DNA of 64,000 nucleotides from Marinobacterium_D sp050908845 (GCF_050908845.1 NZ_CP194171.1:1364001-1428000), one strand, 5' to 3'. Positions 1 through 10,080 are shown, counted from the stretch's first letter. Numbers and translations are program-made. Notes: generated from the letters alone by a model not told the origin.

Positions 1-223
1 GGACATCGTCACCGAGGTGCTGAAGAACCTTACCCTCGTTTTCCTTGCTGATCAGGTTCCAGAGGATCTGCCTTTCCCGTGGCGGGGTCTTTTCCAGCAG
101 CTTGGCCGCTTCAACCGGACGCAATCCCTTGTTGAGCATGAAGCGCATGCGCTTGAGCTCGTCGCTGGTCAACGCGCTGCTCAGTTCTTCGAGGGTGTTT
201 TTCTTTTCGTTTGGGATGCTCAT
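1..223 (-). CDS. mgtE: Magnesium transporter MgtE, N-terminal part (cut by window edge)
   Basis: The first 74 residues are visible, starting MSIPNEKKNTLEELSSALTS and continuing with LLEKTPPRERQILWNLI, which resembles the cytoplasmic N domain of MgtE Mg2+ channels. In that family this domain lies ahead of the CBS pair and the membrane pore and senses Mg2+. The start is the ATG ending at 223; no strong ribosome site precedes it. It follows ptsO on the same strand, a gene order found in relatives. The membrane domain lies outside the window, so the call rests on the N domain alone. Confidence 0.7.
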   Translation of the reverse strand, partial: MSIPNEKKNTLEELSSALTSDELKRMRFMLNKGLRPVEAAKLLEKTPPRERQILWNLISKENEGKVLQHLGDDV

Positions 224-291
224 GCCGGAGTGGATCGCTGCGCTCGTGGGGTGGAAGGCTTACGGAGAAGTATAGCGGCGCGGAGGTGGAT

Positions 292-561
292 CTACTCGGG
301 CTCGTCGAAGCGGTTGTTGATCAGGGTTTCAATGGCGGCCATCGCTTCCACTTCATCTTCACCGGCCACCCGAAAAGTCAGGTCGGTTCCCTTGGAAGCG
401 GCGAGCATCATCACGGCCATAATGCTTTTTCCGTCCACCTGCCGGCCGTCTTTGTCGATTTTGATCTCGCTGGAAAAGTGCCCGGTGGTGTTGATCAGCT
501 TGGCAGCAGCCCGCGCGTGCAGACCGAGCTTGTTAATGATTTTTAACTGTTTTTCGATCAT
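292..561 (-). CDS. ptsO: HPr-like phosphocarrier NPr of the nitrogen PTS
   Basis: This 89-residue protein has the HPr fold pattern. It carries the phospho-accepting His15 in GLHARAA and Ser46 in GKSIMAVM. NPr passes phosphate from PtsP (EI-Ntr) to PtsN (EIIA-Ntr) in a regulatory rather than sugar-importing PTS. It lies 25 bp behind rapZ and shares the operon with ptsN and rpoN, which separates it from the sugar HPr. Length and both key residues are as expected. Confidence 0.95.
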   Translation of the reverse strand: MIEKQLKIINKLGLHARAAAKLINTTGHFSSEIKIDKDGRQVDGKSIMAVMMLAASKGTDLTFRVAGEDEVEAMAAIETLINNRFDEPE

Positions 562-586
562 CGGGGTTCCTGGTAACGGGCGGCGA

Positions 587-1444
587 TCAGGTCAGTTCGC
601 GGTGACGGACGTGAACATTATCCATAAGTTCACTGAAATGGCCAGCCAGGTGCTCGGCGATGTAGACCGAACGATGCTGGCCACCGGTACAGCCGATACC
701 GATCGTAATATAACTGCGGTTGTTCTGCCGGAAGGAGGGGATCCAGCGCTCGAGGAAATCGCGAATATCGTCGACCATGGCATAGACATCCGCCGACTCT
801 TCGAGGAACTCGATAACCGGCTGGTCGCGCCCGGTGAACTGGCGCAGCTCCGGAATCCAGTACGGGTTGGGCAACATGCGCACGTCGAAGGTGAAGTCCA
901 CATCCAGAGGTACGCCGTGTTTGAAACCGAAGGATTCGAACTGAACCGAAAGGCTCTGCTCGCTTCTCTGGGCGATGCGCAGCTTGATGGTGTCGCGCAG
1001 CTCGTAGAGGGTCAGCCGGGTGGTGTCGACGCGAATATCGGCCAGGCTGGCGATCGGCTCTAGCAGCTCCCGCTCGTAACTTATCGCCTCCTGAAGACCC
1101 GCCTGGTTGGTGGATAGCGGGTGTTTGCGCCGGGTGGCGCTGTATCGCTTGATCAGCGTGGGCTCGGCGGCATCGAGGTAGAGTATTTCGCAGCTGAGAT
1201 CATCCCGTTTTGCCAGTTCGCCGATAATCTCTGGGAAGGCGTGCAGGTTGCTGATCAGGTTGCGGGCGTCGATGCTGACGGCCAGGCGTCCCGGGTGTTC
1301 CGGGTCGCCGAGCATCTGGTCGATCAGGTCAGGCAGAAGACGGGCTGGCAGGTTGTCGATGCAGTAGAAATCAACGTCTTCGAGCGCCTGCAAGGCTGTG
1401 CTTTTGCCTGAGCCGGAGCGACCGCTGATCACGACAAGCTTCAT
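587..1444 (-). CDS. rapZ: RapZ, RNase adapter / nucleotide-binding protein
   Basis: This 285-residue protein has a P-loop GRSGSGKST at residues 8-16 and the conserved C-terminal segment GCTGGQHRSV at 251-260. In enterobacteria RapZ binds the sRNAs GlmY and GlmZ and guides RNase E to GlmZ, tuning glucosamine-6-phosphate synthesis. Whether such sRNAs exist here cannot be seen from the window. Its ATG shares one base with the ptsN stop codon (TAATG), indicating translational coupling. Length matches the family. Confidence 0.95.
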   Translation of the reverse strand: MKLVVISGRSGSGKSTALQALEDVDFYCIDNLPARLLPDLIDQMLGDPEHPGRLAVSIDARNLISNLHAFPEIIGELAKRDDLSCEILYLDAAEPTLIKRYSATRRKHPLSTNQAGLQEAISYERELLEPIASLADIRVDTTRLTLYELRDTIKLRIAQRSEQSLSVQFESFGFKHGVPLDVDFTFDVRMLPNPYWIPELRQFTGRDQPVIEFLEESADVYAMVDDIRDFLERWIPSFRQNNRSYITIGIGCTGGQHRSVYIAEHLAGHFSELMDNVHVRHRELT

Positions 1445-1911
1445 TAAGCCCCCAGTTTCTCCATCTGCGTTATGAAGGTGGAGTAAAGCTCGGCGGAGGT
1501 CTCACAGCCGCGCAGCTTTTCCCTGGCGTCGCGCTGGCTGAACAGCTCGGCCAGTCCCGCCAGTGTCTGCAGATGCTCCTCTGCGCCGTCTTCGGGCACC
1601 AGCAGGAAGCAGAGCAGGTCCACGGGCTGGTTGTCGATAGCGTCAAAGTCTATCGGCGTCGCCAGTGTCATCACCAGTGCCACCGCGCTTTCGCAGGCGG
1701 GCAACCGGCAATGGGGGATCGCAACGCCATCACCGATACCGGTACTGCCAAGGCGTTCCCGGTTCAACAGACCGGCAAAGATCTCTTCCGAGGGGGGATT
1801 ACCAGACTGGCCAGCGAGAGTATCGCTGGCCAGTTCGAGGGCTCTTTTTTTGCTGACGACATCGGCGTGACAGAGAGTGCGCGATTCGTTCAGCAGTTCA
1901 GTTAAGTTCAT
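1444..1911 (-). CDS. ptsN: PTS IIA-Ntr regulatory protein PtsN
   Basis: This 155-residue EIIA-fructose-type domain has the phospho-accepting His67 in GVAIPHCRL. It receives phosphate from NPr and in relatives modulates potassium handling and stress responses by protein contact. It sits between hpf and rapZ in the conserved rpoN cluster. The short gap to hpf (about 27 bp) and the overlap with rapZ point to one transcript. Confidence 0.95.
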   Translation of the reverse strand: MNLTELLNESRTLCHADVVSKKRALELASDTLAGQSGNPPSEEIFAGLLNRERLGSTGIGDGVAIPHCRLPACESAVALVMTLATPIDFDAIDNQPVDLLCFLLVPEDGAEEHLQTLAGLAELFSQRDAREKLRGCETSAELYSTFITQMEKLGA

Positions 1912-1938
1912 TATCTGACAGGAGCGTCCGGTTTTCGT

Positions 1939-2229
1939 TTATTTGTGCGCCTTCATCTTTTCCTTGTGCTTGATGATCTGGCGATCAAGTTTATCCACCA
2001 GTCCGTCGATGGCTGCATACATATCATCGTGTTCGTGCGTCGCGAAAATCTGGCCGCCGGCCAGGTGAAGATCGGCTTCGGCCTGTTGACGCTGCTTCTC
2101 AACGCTCAGAGTCACCTGGGTGTTGGTGATGTTATCGAAATGGCGCTCCAGTTTGTCAAACTTGGTACGAACATAGTCGTTAAGGGCATCGGTCAGTTCG
2201 ACATGATGGCCAGTGATGTTGATCTGCAT
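1939..2229 (-). CDS. hpf: Short ribosome hibernation promoting factor
   Basis: The protein is 96 residues from the start MQINITGHHVELT. I chose this ATG over one six codons upstream because AGGAGA lies just ahead of it (AGGAGAAAACGTATG) and the family begins here. It has the HPF/YfiA beta-alpha pattern, a basic C-terminus (IIKHKEKMKAHK) and no long C-terminal dimerisation domain, so it is the short form that acts with RMF in 100S ribosome formation. It lies directly downstream of rpoN, as in most gammaproteobacteria. Confidence 0.93.
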   Translation of the reverse strand: MQINITGHHVELTDALNDYVRTKFDKLERHFDNITNTQVTLSVEKQRQQAEADLHLAGGQIFATHEHDDMYAAIDGLVDKLDRQIIKHKEKMKAHK

Positions 2230-2281
2230 ACGTTTTCTCCTAGTCACAATGCACGCTTTTTTATCGTGCTTTCCACTTCAA

Positions 2282-3790
2282 TTAAACCAGACGCTTCCGC
2301 TCATTAGAAGGCGGAATTGCCATCGCTTCACGATATTTTGCAATCGTGCGTCTGGCGACGTTGATTCCCTGTTCGTCCAGCAGTTGAGCGATCTTGTTAT
2401 CGCTGAGCGGTTTGCCCGGATTTTCCGCTGACACCAGCTTTTTGATCAGCGCGCGGATGGCGGTGGAGGAGGCTGCGCCGCCGTCCGAAGTGCTGACATG
2501 GCTGGAGAAGAAATACTTCAGCTCAAAGATGCCGCGCGGCGTGTGCATGTACTTTTGTGTGGTGACGCGCGAGATGGTCGATTCATGCATGCCCACCGCT
2601 TCGGCGATGTCATGCAGCACCATCGGTTTCATCGCCTCTTCGCCCTGTTCAAGAAAATCGGACTGGCGTTCAACGATCTCTGTGGCCACCTTCAGCAGGG
2701 TGTCGTTGCGGCTCAGCAGGCTCTTAAGGAACCAGCGCGCCTCCTGCAGATGGTTCTTGAGGAAATTGTTGTCGGCGCTGTTGTCGGCGCGTCGGATCAG
2801 GTCAGCATACTGGGCGTTGATCCGCAGTTTCGGCGCGGCCTCGGGGTTGAGGTTGACCGCCCACTCACCCTTGATTTTGGTGACCACCACGTCGGGGATG
2901 ACATATTCCGACTGGCTCGGATTGATCATCGCGCCGGGTTTCGGGTTCAGCGACTGGATCAGGCGGATGATCTCCTGCAGTTGCTCTTCCTTCACCCGCA
3001 TACGCCGCAGCAGGGTTTTGTAGTCGTGGTTGCCGAGCAGTTGCAGGTGCTCGCTGACCAGCCTGAGTGCGTCCTGCAGGTACGGGGTGTCGGGGTCCAG
3101 CTGGCGCAGCTGGATCGCCAGGCACTCGCTCAGGTCGCGGGCTGCAACGCCGGGCGGGTCGAACTGCTGGACACGGTGCAGGACTGCTTCGATCTCGTCC
3201 TGCTCGGTCTCGATGAAGTCTTCCGGGTACTGGCGGGTGAACTGCTCGATCAGCTCTTCCACTGACAGGGTGAGATAACCATCCGGCTCGATACCGTCGA
3301 TGATCGCTTCAGCCACCAGACGGTCGTTATCGCTCATCGGTGTCAGGTTGAGCTGCCAGATCAGGTGGTCCTGCAGGGTCTCGTCGCGGGTGTCGTTATC
3401 GCCCGGTTCCCAGTCATCATCGCGCGCGGGAGCGGAGGCGGCCGGGGTCGTCTGGTAAGTGTCATCCCAGGAACTGTCAGTGGTCAGCTCGGTCGGGATA
3501 TCCTCGCTCCAGCTGTCTTCCGGGGTATCTTCGTAGCTTTCTTCGCGCTCGGATTCGCCACTTTCGGCGGCTTCAGGTTTTTCCTGGGTGTTATCGCTCT
3601 CATTGCCGTCGTCGCTGCCCGGCAGTTCGTTATCCTCTTCGCTGACCTCGAGCAGCGGGTTGCTCTCCAGCGCCTGCTGGATCTCCTGCTGCAGATCCAG
3701 CGTCGATAGCTGAAGCAGACGGATCGCCTGCTGCAGCTGTGGCGTCATGGTGAGTTGCTGACCGATTTTGAGCTGTAAGGATTGCTTCAT
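2282..3790 (-). CDS. rpoN: RNA polymerase sigma-54 factor RpoN
   Basis: This 502-residue sigma factor has the Gln/Leu-rich region I ([20 protein letters not shown]) that binds activators, a long acidic region II at about 50-135, the core-binding region, and the RpoN box [10 protein letters not shown] at 479-488 that reads the -24 element. Sigma-54 transcribes nitrogen, motility and other genes with AAA+ activators. It lies between lptB and hpf, the usual place. The acidic region II is rather long (Asp/Glu/Ser-rich). Confidence 0.97.
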   Translation of the reverse strand: MKQSLQLKIGQQLTMTPQLQQAIRLLQLSTLDLQQEIQQALESNPLLEVSEEDNELPGSDDGNESDNTQEKPEAAESGESEREESYEDTPEDSWSEDIPTELTTDSSWDDTYQTTPAASAPARDDDWEPGDNDTRDETLQDHLIWQLNLTPMSDNDRLVAEAIIDGIEPDGYLTLSVEELIEQFTRQYPEDFIETEQDEIEAVLHRVQQFDPPGVAARDLSECLAIQLRQLDPDTPYLQDALRLVSEHLQLLGNHDYKTLLRRMRVKEEQLQEIIRLIQSLNPKPGAMINPSQSEYVIPDVVVTKIKGEWAVNLNPEAAPKLRINAQYADLIRRADNSADNNFLKNHLQEARWFLKSLLSRNDTLLKVATEIVERQSDFLEQGEEAMKPMVLHDIAEAVGMHESTISRVTTQKYMHTPRGIFELKYFFSSHVSTSDGGAASSTAIRALIKKLVSAENPGKPLSDNKIAQLLDEQGINVARRTIAKYREAMAIPPSNERKRLV

Positions 3791-3842
3791 ACTACTACGC
3801 GATAAACCATTACTGGGTCGGTGTTAGTGGCGCCCCAGGCTG

Positions 3843-4568
3843 CTAGAGCCTGAACTGCTCGCCAAGGTAAGCCTGACGTACCTGCTGGTTTGCCAGGATC
3901 TGTTCCGGGTTGCCCTGCGCCAGGATCCCGCCGTCACTTACAATATAGGCGCGCTGACAGATATCGAGCGTCTCACGTACGTTGTGATCTGTGATCAGCA
4001 CGCCGATGCCCCTGTCCTGCAGGTGTCTTACCGTCTGCTTGATATCCCCGACGGAGATCGGATCTACGCCTGCAAACGGCTCATCCAACAGGATGAAGTG
4101 GGGCTCGGTTGCCAGGGCGCGTGCGATTTCCACGCGGCGGCGTTCACCGCCTGACAGCGACATGCCGATGCTGTGTGTCAGATGGGTGATATGAAACTCT
4201 TCGAGCAGCTGTTCCAGCTTGGCTTCACGCTGCGCCTTGCTCAGGTCTTTGCGTGTTTCCAGGATGGCAAGCAGGTTGTCTTTAACGCTGAGCTTGCGAA
4301 ATATGGACGCTTCCTGCGGCAGGTAGCCGATACCGGAACGGGCCCGGCCGTGCATCGGTAGCCGGGTAATGTCGTCCTGGTTGATGCGAATCTGGCCGTG
4401 ATCCGCCTTGATCAAACCGACGATCATATAAAAACAGGTAGTCTTGCCGGCGCCATTGGGGCCCAAAAGGCCAACGACCTCGCCGCTGCTGATCTGCAGC
4501 GATACATCACGCACGACCTGGCGGCTTTTGTAACTCTTGGCCAGGTGGAGGGCTTCAAGCTGCATCAT
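3843..4568 (-). CDS. lptB: LPS export ABC transporter ATPase LptB
   Basis: This 241-residue ATPase has Walker [10 protein letters not shown] at 36-44, the signature LSGGERRR at 138-145 and Walker B FILLDEP at 158-164. LptB powers LptFG to move LPS onto the LptC-LptA bridge. Its start overlaps the lptA stop: two ATG codons in a row straddle the TGA, so the first or second Met could be used. It forms an operon with lptA, lptC, kdsC and kdsD. Confidence 0.97.
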   Translation of the reverse strand: MMQLEALHLAKSYKSRQVVRDVSLQISSGEVVGLLGPNGAGKTTCFYMIVGLIKADHGQIRINQDDITRLPMHGRARSGIGYLPQEASIFRKLSVKDNLLAILETRKDLSKAQREAKLEQLLEEFHITHLTHSIGMSLSGGERRRVEIARALATEPHFILLDEPFAGVDPISVGDIKQTVRHLQDRGIGVLITDHNVRETLDICQRAYIVSDGGILAQGNPEQILANQQVRQAYLGEQFRL

Positions 4569-5083
4569 GGGTTGTCTCCAGCCTGCTTGGGCTGAATCAC
4601 CATTTTGACCCGTTGGTCGCCGCTTTCGCTGCTGAAGGCGTTAACTATCGCTTTGTCCATGTTGTAGACAATGCGCTGGCCGGAAAATGTGTCTTTTCCC
4701 TGTTCGACGCGGGCTTCCTGCGTGATCGTGATTTCCTGCCGGTTTACCCGGTACTCCATGCGCAAACCGTAGGCATGGGTGACGGGGTCATCGGCGTTGG
4801 GTTTTTGTTCAAATTCTGCCGGTCGACCAATAGATACGATACGGTCTACATCGCCGTCCGCGCTGCGGTAAAGCTCGACCTGGTCGCCGCGAATTTTCAT
4901 CGAGCCCTGTTCGATTTCCACGTTGCCCCGGTACACGGTCACGCCGGTGTTGTCGTTCATGCTGGCGCTGTCGGCGCCGATCTGGATCGGCTGGGATGAA
5001 TCCTCGGGAAGCGCCATGGCAGGAGCCGACAGCCAGAATACCAGGCTGCAGATCGCGGCAGGAAGGGTCGGTTTAAGGCGCAT
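4565..5083 (-). CDS. lptA: Periplasmic LPS bridge protein LptA
   Basis: This 172-residue protein begins with a signal peptide (residues 1 to about 24, cleavage after AMA) and has an OstA/LptA beta-jellyroll domain with the pattern [13 protein letters not shown]. LptA monomers stack into the bridge carrying LPS from LptC to LptD. It overlaps lptC by 11 bp and lptB by 4 bp, so the three are likely translated together. Confidence 0.93.
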   Translation of the reverse strand: MRLKPTLPAAICSLVFWLSAPAMALPEDSSQPIQIGADSASMNDNTGVTVYRGNVEIEQGSMKIRGDQVELYRSADGDVDRIVSIGRPAEFEQKPNADDPVTHAYGLRMEYRVNRQEITITQEARVEQGKDTFSGQRIVYNMDKAIVNAFSSESGDQRVKMVIQPKQAGDNP

Positions 5084-5660
5084 TGTATCTACCCTTTACG
5101 TTAGAAAGCAGTTCAACCCGGCGCTCGTCGAAGTACACCTCGAGACCGGTGGTTTCGGTGCGCTCGTCTTCGCGAATCAACGTGGCGGGGGCGTCTGTCT
5201 CGGCATAATCCCTGGGTGGGTAAACGCTGAGCGTACTGGTTGTCAGTACCGAGCCGGGCCCGGATAGCGGATTATGGTTAACCTCCACATCGCCTGCAAG
5301 CTGAATCTCACTCTGATCATCCAGCACCCAGCCTTCGTTGGCGCGTATTTTGTATGCCCCACCCTTATCCTGCGGCATCAGCGTGCTGGGCTCAAGTAGC
5401 TTGCTGGAGTTGAGCCTGGGGTAGTGGCGCAGTTCGGGGGTTGTCCAGCTGCGTTGAAAAGAGCCGTCCTCACCCCAGTAGCGGGTCTCGGCATCGCGCA
5501 TGAAGAAGTCGATACTGGTATCCGTATCCTGGCGCAGCGTCTTTTCCTGCGGCAGGTTGTTGCCGGCAAAACCCCACCAGAGCAACAGTGGCGTGAGAAT
5601 CGCCAGGGCAACAAGCAGCCGCACTCGTCCCGCAGTCAGCACGTCAGAGGTACTCCTCAA
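5073..5660 (-). CDS. lptC: LPS export bitopic membrane protein LptC
   Basis: This 195-residue protein has one N-terminal membrane helix (about residues 13-30, LLVALAILTPLLLWWGF) followed by a periplasmic jellyroll. LptC receives LPS from LptBFG and hands it to LptA. Sequence conservation in this family is low, so position between kdsC and lptA is part of the evidence. It overlaps the 3' end of kdsC by 17 bp. Confidence 0.9.
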   Translation of the reverse strand: MRSTSDVLTAGRVRLLVALAILTPLLLWWGFAGNNLPQEKTLRQDTDTSIDFFMRDAETRYWGEDGSFQRSWTTPELRHYPRLNSSKLLEPSTLMPQDKGGAYKIRANEGWVLDDQSEIQLAGDVEVNHNPLSGPGSVLTTSTLSVYPPRDYAETDAPATLIREDERTETTGLEVYFDERRVELLSNVKGRYNAP

Positions 5661-6180
5661 GGATCGGCATCAGTTTCTCCTGGGCGGCGAGAACCAGTTC
5701 GCAGATCTCGCGTCCTGCACCCTGGCCCCCGGGCGTGGTGCTGACCCAGTCGGCCTGTTCGCGTACGTACCAGTGGCCATTCGGTACCGTGGCGCCAAAA
5801 CCGGCACAGCGGATGGCGCCGAGATCGGGCAGGTCATCGCCGATATAAGCGGTGGATTCTGCATCGAACCCGGTTTCCTGCCAAAGCTCCTCCAGCGCAA
5901 TGCGCTTGTCTTCCCGCCCCTGGCGCAGGTAGTTGATTCCCAGGGCTTCGGCGCGCAGTTCGACCTGGGGTGAGCGGCGTCCGGTAATAATGGCGCTTTT
6001 GATGCCGCCCTTGTGCAGCAGCTTGATGCCGAGGCCATCAAGGATACTGAACGACTTAATTTCACGGCCGTCGGCAAGAAAGTTGAGCTGACCGCTGTTG
6101 AGTATGCCGTCGACATCAAATACCACCAGCCTGACTTTTTTGAGTTTGGCCAGTTGTTCCTGGGATAGAGATTCGAGCAT
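5644..6180 (-). CDS. kdsC: 3-deoxy-D-manno-octulosonate-8-phosphate phosphatase KdsC
   Basis: This 178-residue HAD phosphatase has the nucleophile motif FDVDGILNSG (Asp22 and Asp24) and the late motif GDDLPDL. It removes phosphate from Kdo-8-phosphate to give Kdo for LPS. It is the C0-type HAD typical of KdsC. Its ATG overlaps the kdsD stop (TGATG), so kdsD, kdsC, lptC, lptA and lptB form a tight operon. Confidence 0.95.
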   Translation of the reverse strand: MLESLSQEQLAKLKKVRLVVFDVDGILNSGQLNFLADGREIKSFSILDGLGIKLLHKGGIKSAIITGRRSPQVELRAEALGINYLRQGREDKRIALEELWQETGFDAESTAYIGDDLPDLGAIRCAGFGATVPNGHWYVREQADWVSTTPGGQGAGREICELVLAAQEKLMPILEEYL

Positions 6181-7151
6181 CAGATAACTCCCGCTTTCAG
6201 CATATCGTGCATGTTCAGGGCGCCCACCGGGCGATCGTTTTCATCCACCACGATCAGGGCGTTGATCTTGCGGCTCTGCATGATCTGCAGTGCTTCGGCG
6301 GCAAGAATGCCCGCTTTGATGGTGGTGCAGTTGGCGGTCATAACCTGGTCGATCGGTGTCTGCTTGAGGTCGACCTCCTGGTCCAGCGTACGACGCAGGT
6401 CGCCGTCAGTGAAGATGCCAACCAAGGCACCGGACGTATCCGTGACCGCGGTCATGCCCAGGCGTTTTTGCGTCACCTCCAGCAGCGCATCGCGGATGGA
6501 GGTCTCCACATCGACGTGGGGTACTTCGTTGCCGGTATGCATGATGTCATCGACCAGCAGCAGCAGGCGGCGACCCAGAGCCCCGCCGGGATGGGAAAAG
6601 GCGAAGTCCTCGGCACTGAATCCGCGTGCTTCCAGCAGGGCGATCGCCAGAGCATCGCCCAGCACCAGCTGTGCCGTGGTGCTGGAGGTCGGGGCCAGTC
6701 CCAGCGGGCAGGCTTCCCGGTCAACCGGTATGTGCAGACTTACATCAGCCGCCTGGGAAAGGGTCGACTCGGGTTTGGCAGTGATGCTGATCAGCGGCGC
6801 CTGCATCCGTTTGATCAGTGGCAGGATCGTCACCACCTCGGCGGTTTCGCCGGAGTTGGACAGTGCCAGCACCACATCGTCCCGGGTGAACATGCCCAGG
6901 TCACCATGGCTTGCCTCGCCCGGGTGTACAAAGAAAGAAGGTGTTCCGGTGCTGGCCAGGGTGGCCGCGATCTTGTTGCCTATATGCCCCGACTTGCCCA
7001 TGCCCGTAACGATGACGCGCCCCTTGCAGTTGAGCATCAGTTCGCAGGCGCGGGTGAAACGTTCGTCCAGATGGCTGAGCAGATTCTTGACTGCATCCAG
7101 CTCCAGTTCGATGGTGCGGCTGCCCGCGCGGAGAAAGTCGAAATCGGACAT
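6180..7151 (-). CDS. kdsD: Arabinose-5-phosphate isomerase KdsD
   Basis: This 323-residue protein has a SIS sugar-isomerase domain (about 40-180, with GMGKSGHIGNK at 50-60 and HPGEASHGDLGM) and two CBS repeats after about 210. It converts ribulose-5-phosphate to arabinose-5-phosphate, the first step towards Kdo. It is the first gene of the Kdo/Lpt operon and is divergent from mlaF across a 207-bp spacer that should hold both promoters; I could not assign clear promoter hexamers. Confidence 0.95.
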   Translation of the reverse strand: MSDFDFLRAGSRTIELELDAVKNLLSHLDERFTRACELMLNCKGRVIVTGMGKSGHIGNKIAATLASTGTPSFFVHPGEASHGDLGMFTRDDVVLALSNSGETAEVVTILPLIKRMQAPLISITAKPESTLSQAADVSLHIPVDREACPLGLAPTSSTTAQLVLGDALAIALLEARGFSAEDFAFSHPGGALGRRLLLLVDDIMHTGNEVPHVDVETSIRDALLEVTQKRLGMTAVTDTSGALVGIFTDGDLRRTLDQEVDLKQTPIDQVMTANCTTIKAGILAAEALQIMQSRKINALIVVDENDRPVGALNMHDMLKAGVI

Positions 7152-7358
7152 GGGAAACTCAATCTCTTTGAGGGAGTGAAAGATGTAGAGGGCAAGAGTT
7201 TACAACAGTGGGAGTCCCGGGCACACCCGGCTATCCGGGGAGGGGATAAAGTTTCGTTTTCAGGGGCAGAGTGATATATTTTTGCGCTTTGATTCATTCT
7301 GCATTGTCCTCGCAACGTGCCAGAAGGAACTGAATACGGGACATTCTAAGGCAGGTAT

Positions 7359-8168
7359 ATGGACCCTCTCAGCGACAATATTATCGATATCCGCGGTTTG
7401 AGCTTCAGCCGCGGTTCACGCACTATTTTCGATAATATCGATATCCAGGTTCCACGCGGTAAAGTGACCGCGATCATGGGGCCCTCGGGAACCGGTAAAA
7501 CCACGCTGTTAAAGCTGATCGGCGGGCAGCTTAAGCCCGATGCCGGGCAGATTCTTCTTGAGGGCGATAACATCCCGACCCTCGGTCGCAGTGACCTGTT
7601 CGCTGCCCGTGAGCGCATGGGCATGCTGTTCCAGAGTGGTGCCCTGTTCACCGATATGAGCGTGTTCGAGAACGTGGCTTTTCCGATCCGGGTACATACC
7701 GATCTGTCCGCCGACATGATTCGTGATGTGGTACTGATGAAGCTTCAGGCGGTGGGCCTGCGTGGTGCCGCCGATCTGATGCCGAGCGAGTTGTCAGGTG
7801 GTATGGCGCGCCGTGTAGCCTTGGCCCGCGCCATCGCGCTGGATCCGGATATCGTTATGTACGATGAGCCGTTCACCGGTCAGGACCCGATCGCCATGGG
7901 TGTGCTGGTCAACCTGATCCGTCGCCTTAACCAGGCTCTTGGCCATACCAGCATCGTGGTATCCCACGATATCAAGGAAACGCTGAGTATTGCCGATTAC
8001 GTGTATATCGTCGCTGATGGTCGGGTGATCGCCCAGGGTTCCCCCGAAGAGCTGGCGGCAGTGGAATCTGATCAGGTGCGCCAGTTCATGCAGGGGCTGC
8101 CGGACGGTCCGGTTCCCTTCCATTACCCGGCACCGGATTATCTGCAGCAACTCTTACGGGAAAATTGA
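7359..8168 (+). CDS. mlaF: Phospholipid transport ATPase MlaF
   Basis: This 269-residue ABC ATPase has Walker A GPSGTGKTT at 41-49, the signature LSGGMARR at 145-152 and Walker B IVMYDEP at 165-171. The LSGGMARR signature is typical of MlaF/Mkl-type ATPases that serve MCE transporters. With MlaE, MlaD and MlaB it forms the inner-membrane complex maintaining outer-membrane lipid asymmetry. First gene of the mla operon. Confidence 0.96.
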   Translation: MDPLSDNIIDIRGLSFSRGSRTIFDNIDIQVPRGKVTAIMGPSGTGKTTLLKLIGGQLKPDAGQILLEGDNIPTLGRSDLFAARERMGMLFQSGALFTDMSVFENVAFPIRVHTDLSADMIRDVVLMKLQAVGLRGAADLMPSELSGGMARRVALARAIALDPDIVMYDEPFTGQDPIAMGVLVNLIRRLNQALGHTSIVVSHDIKETLSIADYVYIVADGRVIAQGSPEELAAVESDQVRQFMQGLPDGPVPFHYPAPDYLQQLLREN

Positions 8169-8171
8169 TAG

Positions 8172-8954
8172 ATGCTGGATTGGATTCAGTCACTGGGCCA
8201 TCGCGGCCTGTCGCGACTGGCCGCGTTCGGGCGTGCGGGGCAGCTGCTGATGCAGTCGCTTATCGCCCGACCGGAGCCGGTCACCATGTTTCCGCTGTTG
8301 ATCAAGCAGCTCTACTTTGTTGGCGTGCTCTCGCTGATCATTATCGTCGTCTCCGGCGGTTTTATCGGCATGGTGCTTGGCCTGCAGGGATACACCATTC
8401 TTGTCGACTACGGTTCCGAGCAGGCGGTGGGGCAGATGGTTGCCCTGAGCCTGGTGCGTGAACTCGCGCCGGTGGTGACGGCACTGCTGTTCGCCGGGCG
8501 CGCCGGATCCGCCCTGACTGCCGAAATCGGCCTGATGAAGGCAACCGAGCAGCTGGCCAGTTTCGAGATGATCGGTGTCGATCCGATGCGTCGCATCATC
8601 GCGCCGCGCCTTTGGGCAGGCTTCATCTCCATGCCGATCCTGACGATTATCTTTTCGGTGGTTGGTGTCTGGGGTGGCGCGCTGGTCGCGGTGGAATGGC
8701 TCGGCATCTTTGAAGGCTCCTTCTGGGCCAATATGCAGCAGGCCGTCGATTTTCGTGCGGATGTACTCAACGGCATTATCAAGGCGCTGGTCTTCGGTTT
8801 CGTGGTGACCTGGATCGCCGTGTTTGAGGGATATGACTGCATACCTACTTCTGAAGGGATCAGCCAGGCCACAACCAGGACCGTCGTGTTTTCGTCCCTG
8901 GCTGTACTGGGGCTTGATTTCTTACTGACCGCATTAATGTTTGGAGAGCTGTAA
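8172..8954 (+). CDS. mlaE: Phospholipid transport permease MlaE
   Basis: This 260-residue membrane protein of the MlaE/YrbE family has about five hydrophobic segments and the conserved stretches [12 protein letters not shown] and [13 protein letters not shown]. It is the permease partner of MlaF. It starts 4 bases after the mlaF stop. Length and order are as in E. coli and Pseudomonas. Confidence 0.96.
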   Translation: MLDWIQSLGHRGLSRLAAFGRAGQLLMQSLIARPEPVTMFPLLIKQLYFVGVLSLIIIVVSGGFIGMVLGLQGYTILVDYGSEQAVGQMVALSLVRELAPVVTALLFAGRAGSALTAEIGLMKATEQLASFEMIGVDPMRRIIAPRLWAGFISMPILTIIFSVVGVWGGALVAVEWLGIFEGSFWANMQQAVDFRADVLNGIIKALVFGFVVTWIAVFEGYDCIPTSEGISQATTRTVVFSSLAVLGLDFLLTALMFGEL

Positions 8955-8956
8955 CA

Positions 8957-9415
8957 ATGCGCATGCGTACAATGGAGATCAGCGTGGGCTTCCTTATGCT
9001 GGCCGGTTTTTTTGCCTTGGTGGTTCTGGCATTGAACATCAGTGGCCTGAATCTGTCTCAGCAGGGAGGTGGCTACACCGTGCTCGCCCGCTTCGATAAT
9101 ATCGGTGGCTTGACCCCCCGTGCCAAGGTGGCGATGTCCGGCGTTCAGATCGGGGAGGTGACGGCAATTCGTTTAGACCCCCAGATGCTGATGGCCGAGG
9201 TGGAGATGAAAATTAACGATGACGTGGACTTTCTGAGCACGGATAGCTCGGCACAGATCCTGACCTCAGGTCTGCTCGGTGAGCAGTACATCGGCATTAC
9301 CCCGGGTGCTGAGGATGACACGTTGAAAGATGGTGACCGGATTTCCGATACCCAGTCGGCCCTGGTGCTTGAGGATCTTATCGGCAAGTTCCTGTTTAAT
9401 GAGGTAAGTAACTGA
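8957..9415 (+). CDS. mlaD: MCE-domain lipid-binding protein MlaD
   Basis: This 152-residue protein has one N-terminal membrane helix (residues 9-29) followed by a single MCE domain (YTVLARFDNIGGL, GVQIGEV, LGEQYIGITPG). MlaD forms a hexameric ring guiding phospholipid between MlaC and MlaFE. GGAGAG ahead of the ATG supports the start. Its TGA overlaps the mlaC ATG. Confidence 0.95.
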   Translation: MRMRTMEISVGFLMLAGFFALVVLALNISGLNLSQQGGGYTVLARFDNIGGLTPRAKVAMSGVQIGEVTAIRLDPQMLMAEVEMKINDDVDFLSTDSSAQILTSGLLGEQYIGITPGAEDDTLKDGDRISDTQSALVLEDLIGKFLFNEVSN

Positions 9416-10080
9416 TGAATATGGTCAATCGTGCAAAAGGCGCCCTGGTGGCTTTGGCGATGCTGGTCATTGCCGGCGTTGCGCAGGCAAATACGCAGCC
9501 GAGCTGGCAAGAAGCCAGCAACGTAATGGATGGCACTACCCGGGATATGCTGGCGGTGGTTGAGGATGAAACCCTCAAGGCGCCGGAAAATCTCGACCGC
9601 ATGATGCTGGAAGTTGAAAAGGTGATCTCGCCGGTGGTCGACTTCCCCTACATCGCCAAGCGGGTGATGGGTAAGTACTACCGCCGCGCTTCTGAAGAAG
9701 AGCTGGCTCGGTTTTCCGCGGTGTTCAAGAACACCCTGCTGAAAACCTTTGCCAAGGCGATCGTCGGCTTCGAATTTACCGGCTACGAAATCCTGCCTCA
9801 GCGCGGTGAAAGTCCCGATCCGGACAAGCAGGTAATCAACGTAAAGGTCAGCTCCGGCAACGGTAACACCTATACCCTGGATTACTACATGCTGAAGCAG
9901 AATGGCCAATGGACACTGGTGAACGTGCTGGTTGATGGCGTCAACCTGCGTCTGACGTTCAAGAACCAGTTTGCCGATATCTACCAGCGTGAGAACAGCG
10001 TGACCGGCGTTATCGACAGCTGGGAAAGCCAGGTATCCTCCGAGCTGAACGATGGAGCGCGTGGTAGTGACGAAGGTTGA
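9415..10080 (+). CDS. mlaC: Periplasmic phospholipid carrier MlaC
   Basis: This 221-residue protein has a signal peptide ending AQA (about residue 25) and a Tol-tolerance/MlaC (Ttg2D-like) domain. It ferries phospholipid between the outer-membrane MlaA complex and MlaD. Its start shares a base with the mlaD stop. The 3' end overlaps the mlaB start by 29 bp. Confidence 0.94.
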   Translation: MNMVNRAKGALVALAMLVIAGVAQANTQPSWQEASNVMDGTTRDMLAVVEDETLKAPENLDRMMLEVEKVISPVVDFPYIAKRVMGKYYRRASEEELARFSAVFKNTLLKTFAKAIVGFEFTGYEILPQRGESPDPDKQVINVKVSSGNGNTYTLDYYMLKQNGQWTLVNVLVDGVNLRLTFKNQFADIYQRENSVTGVIDSWESQVSSELNDGARGSDEG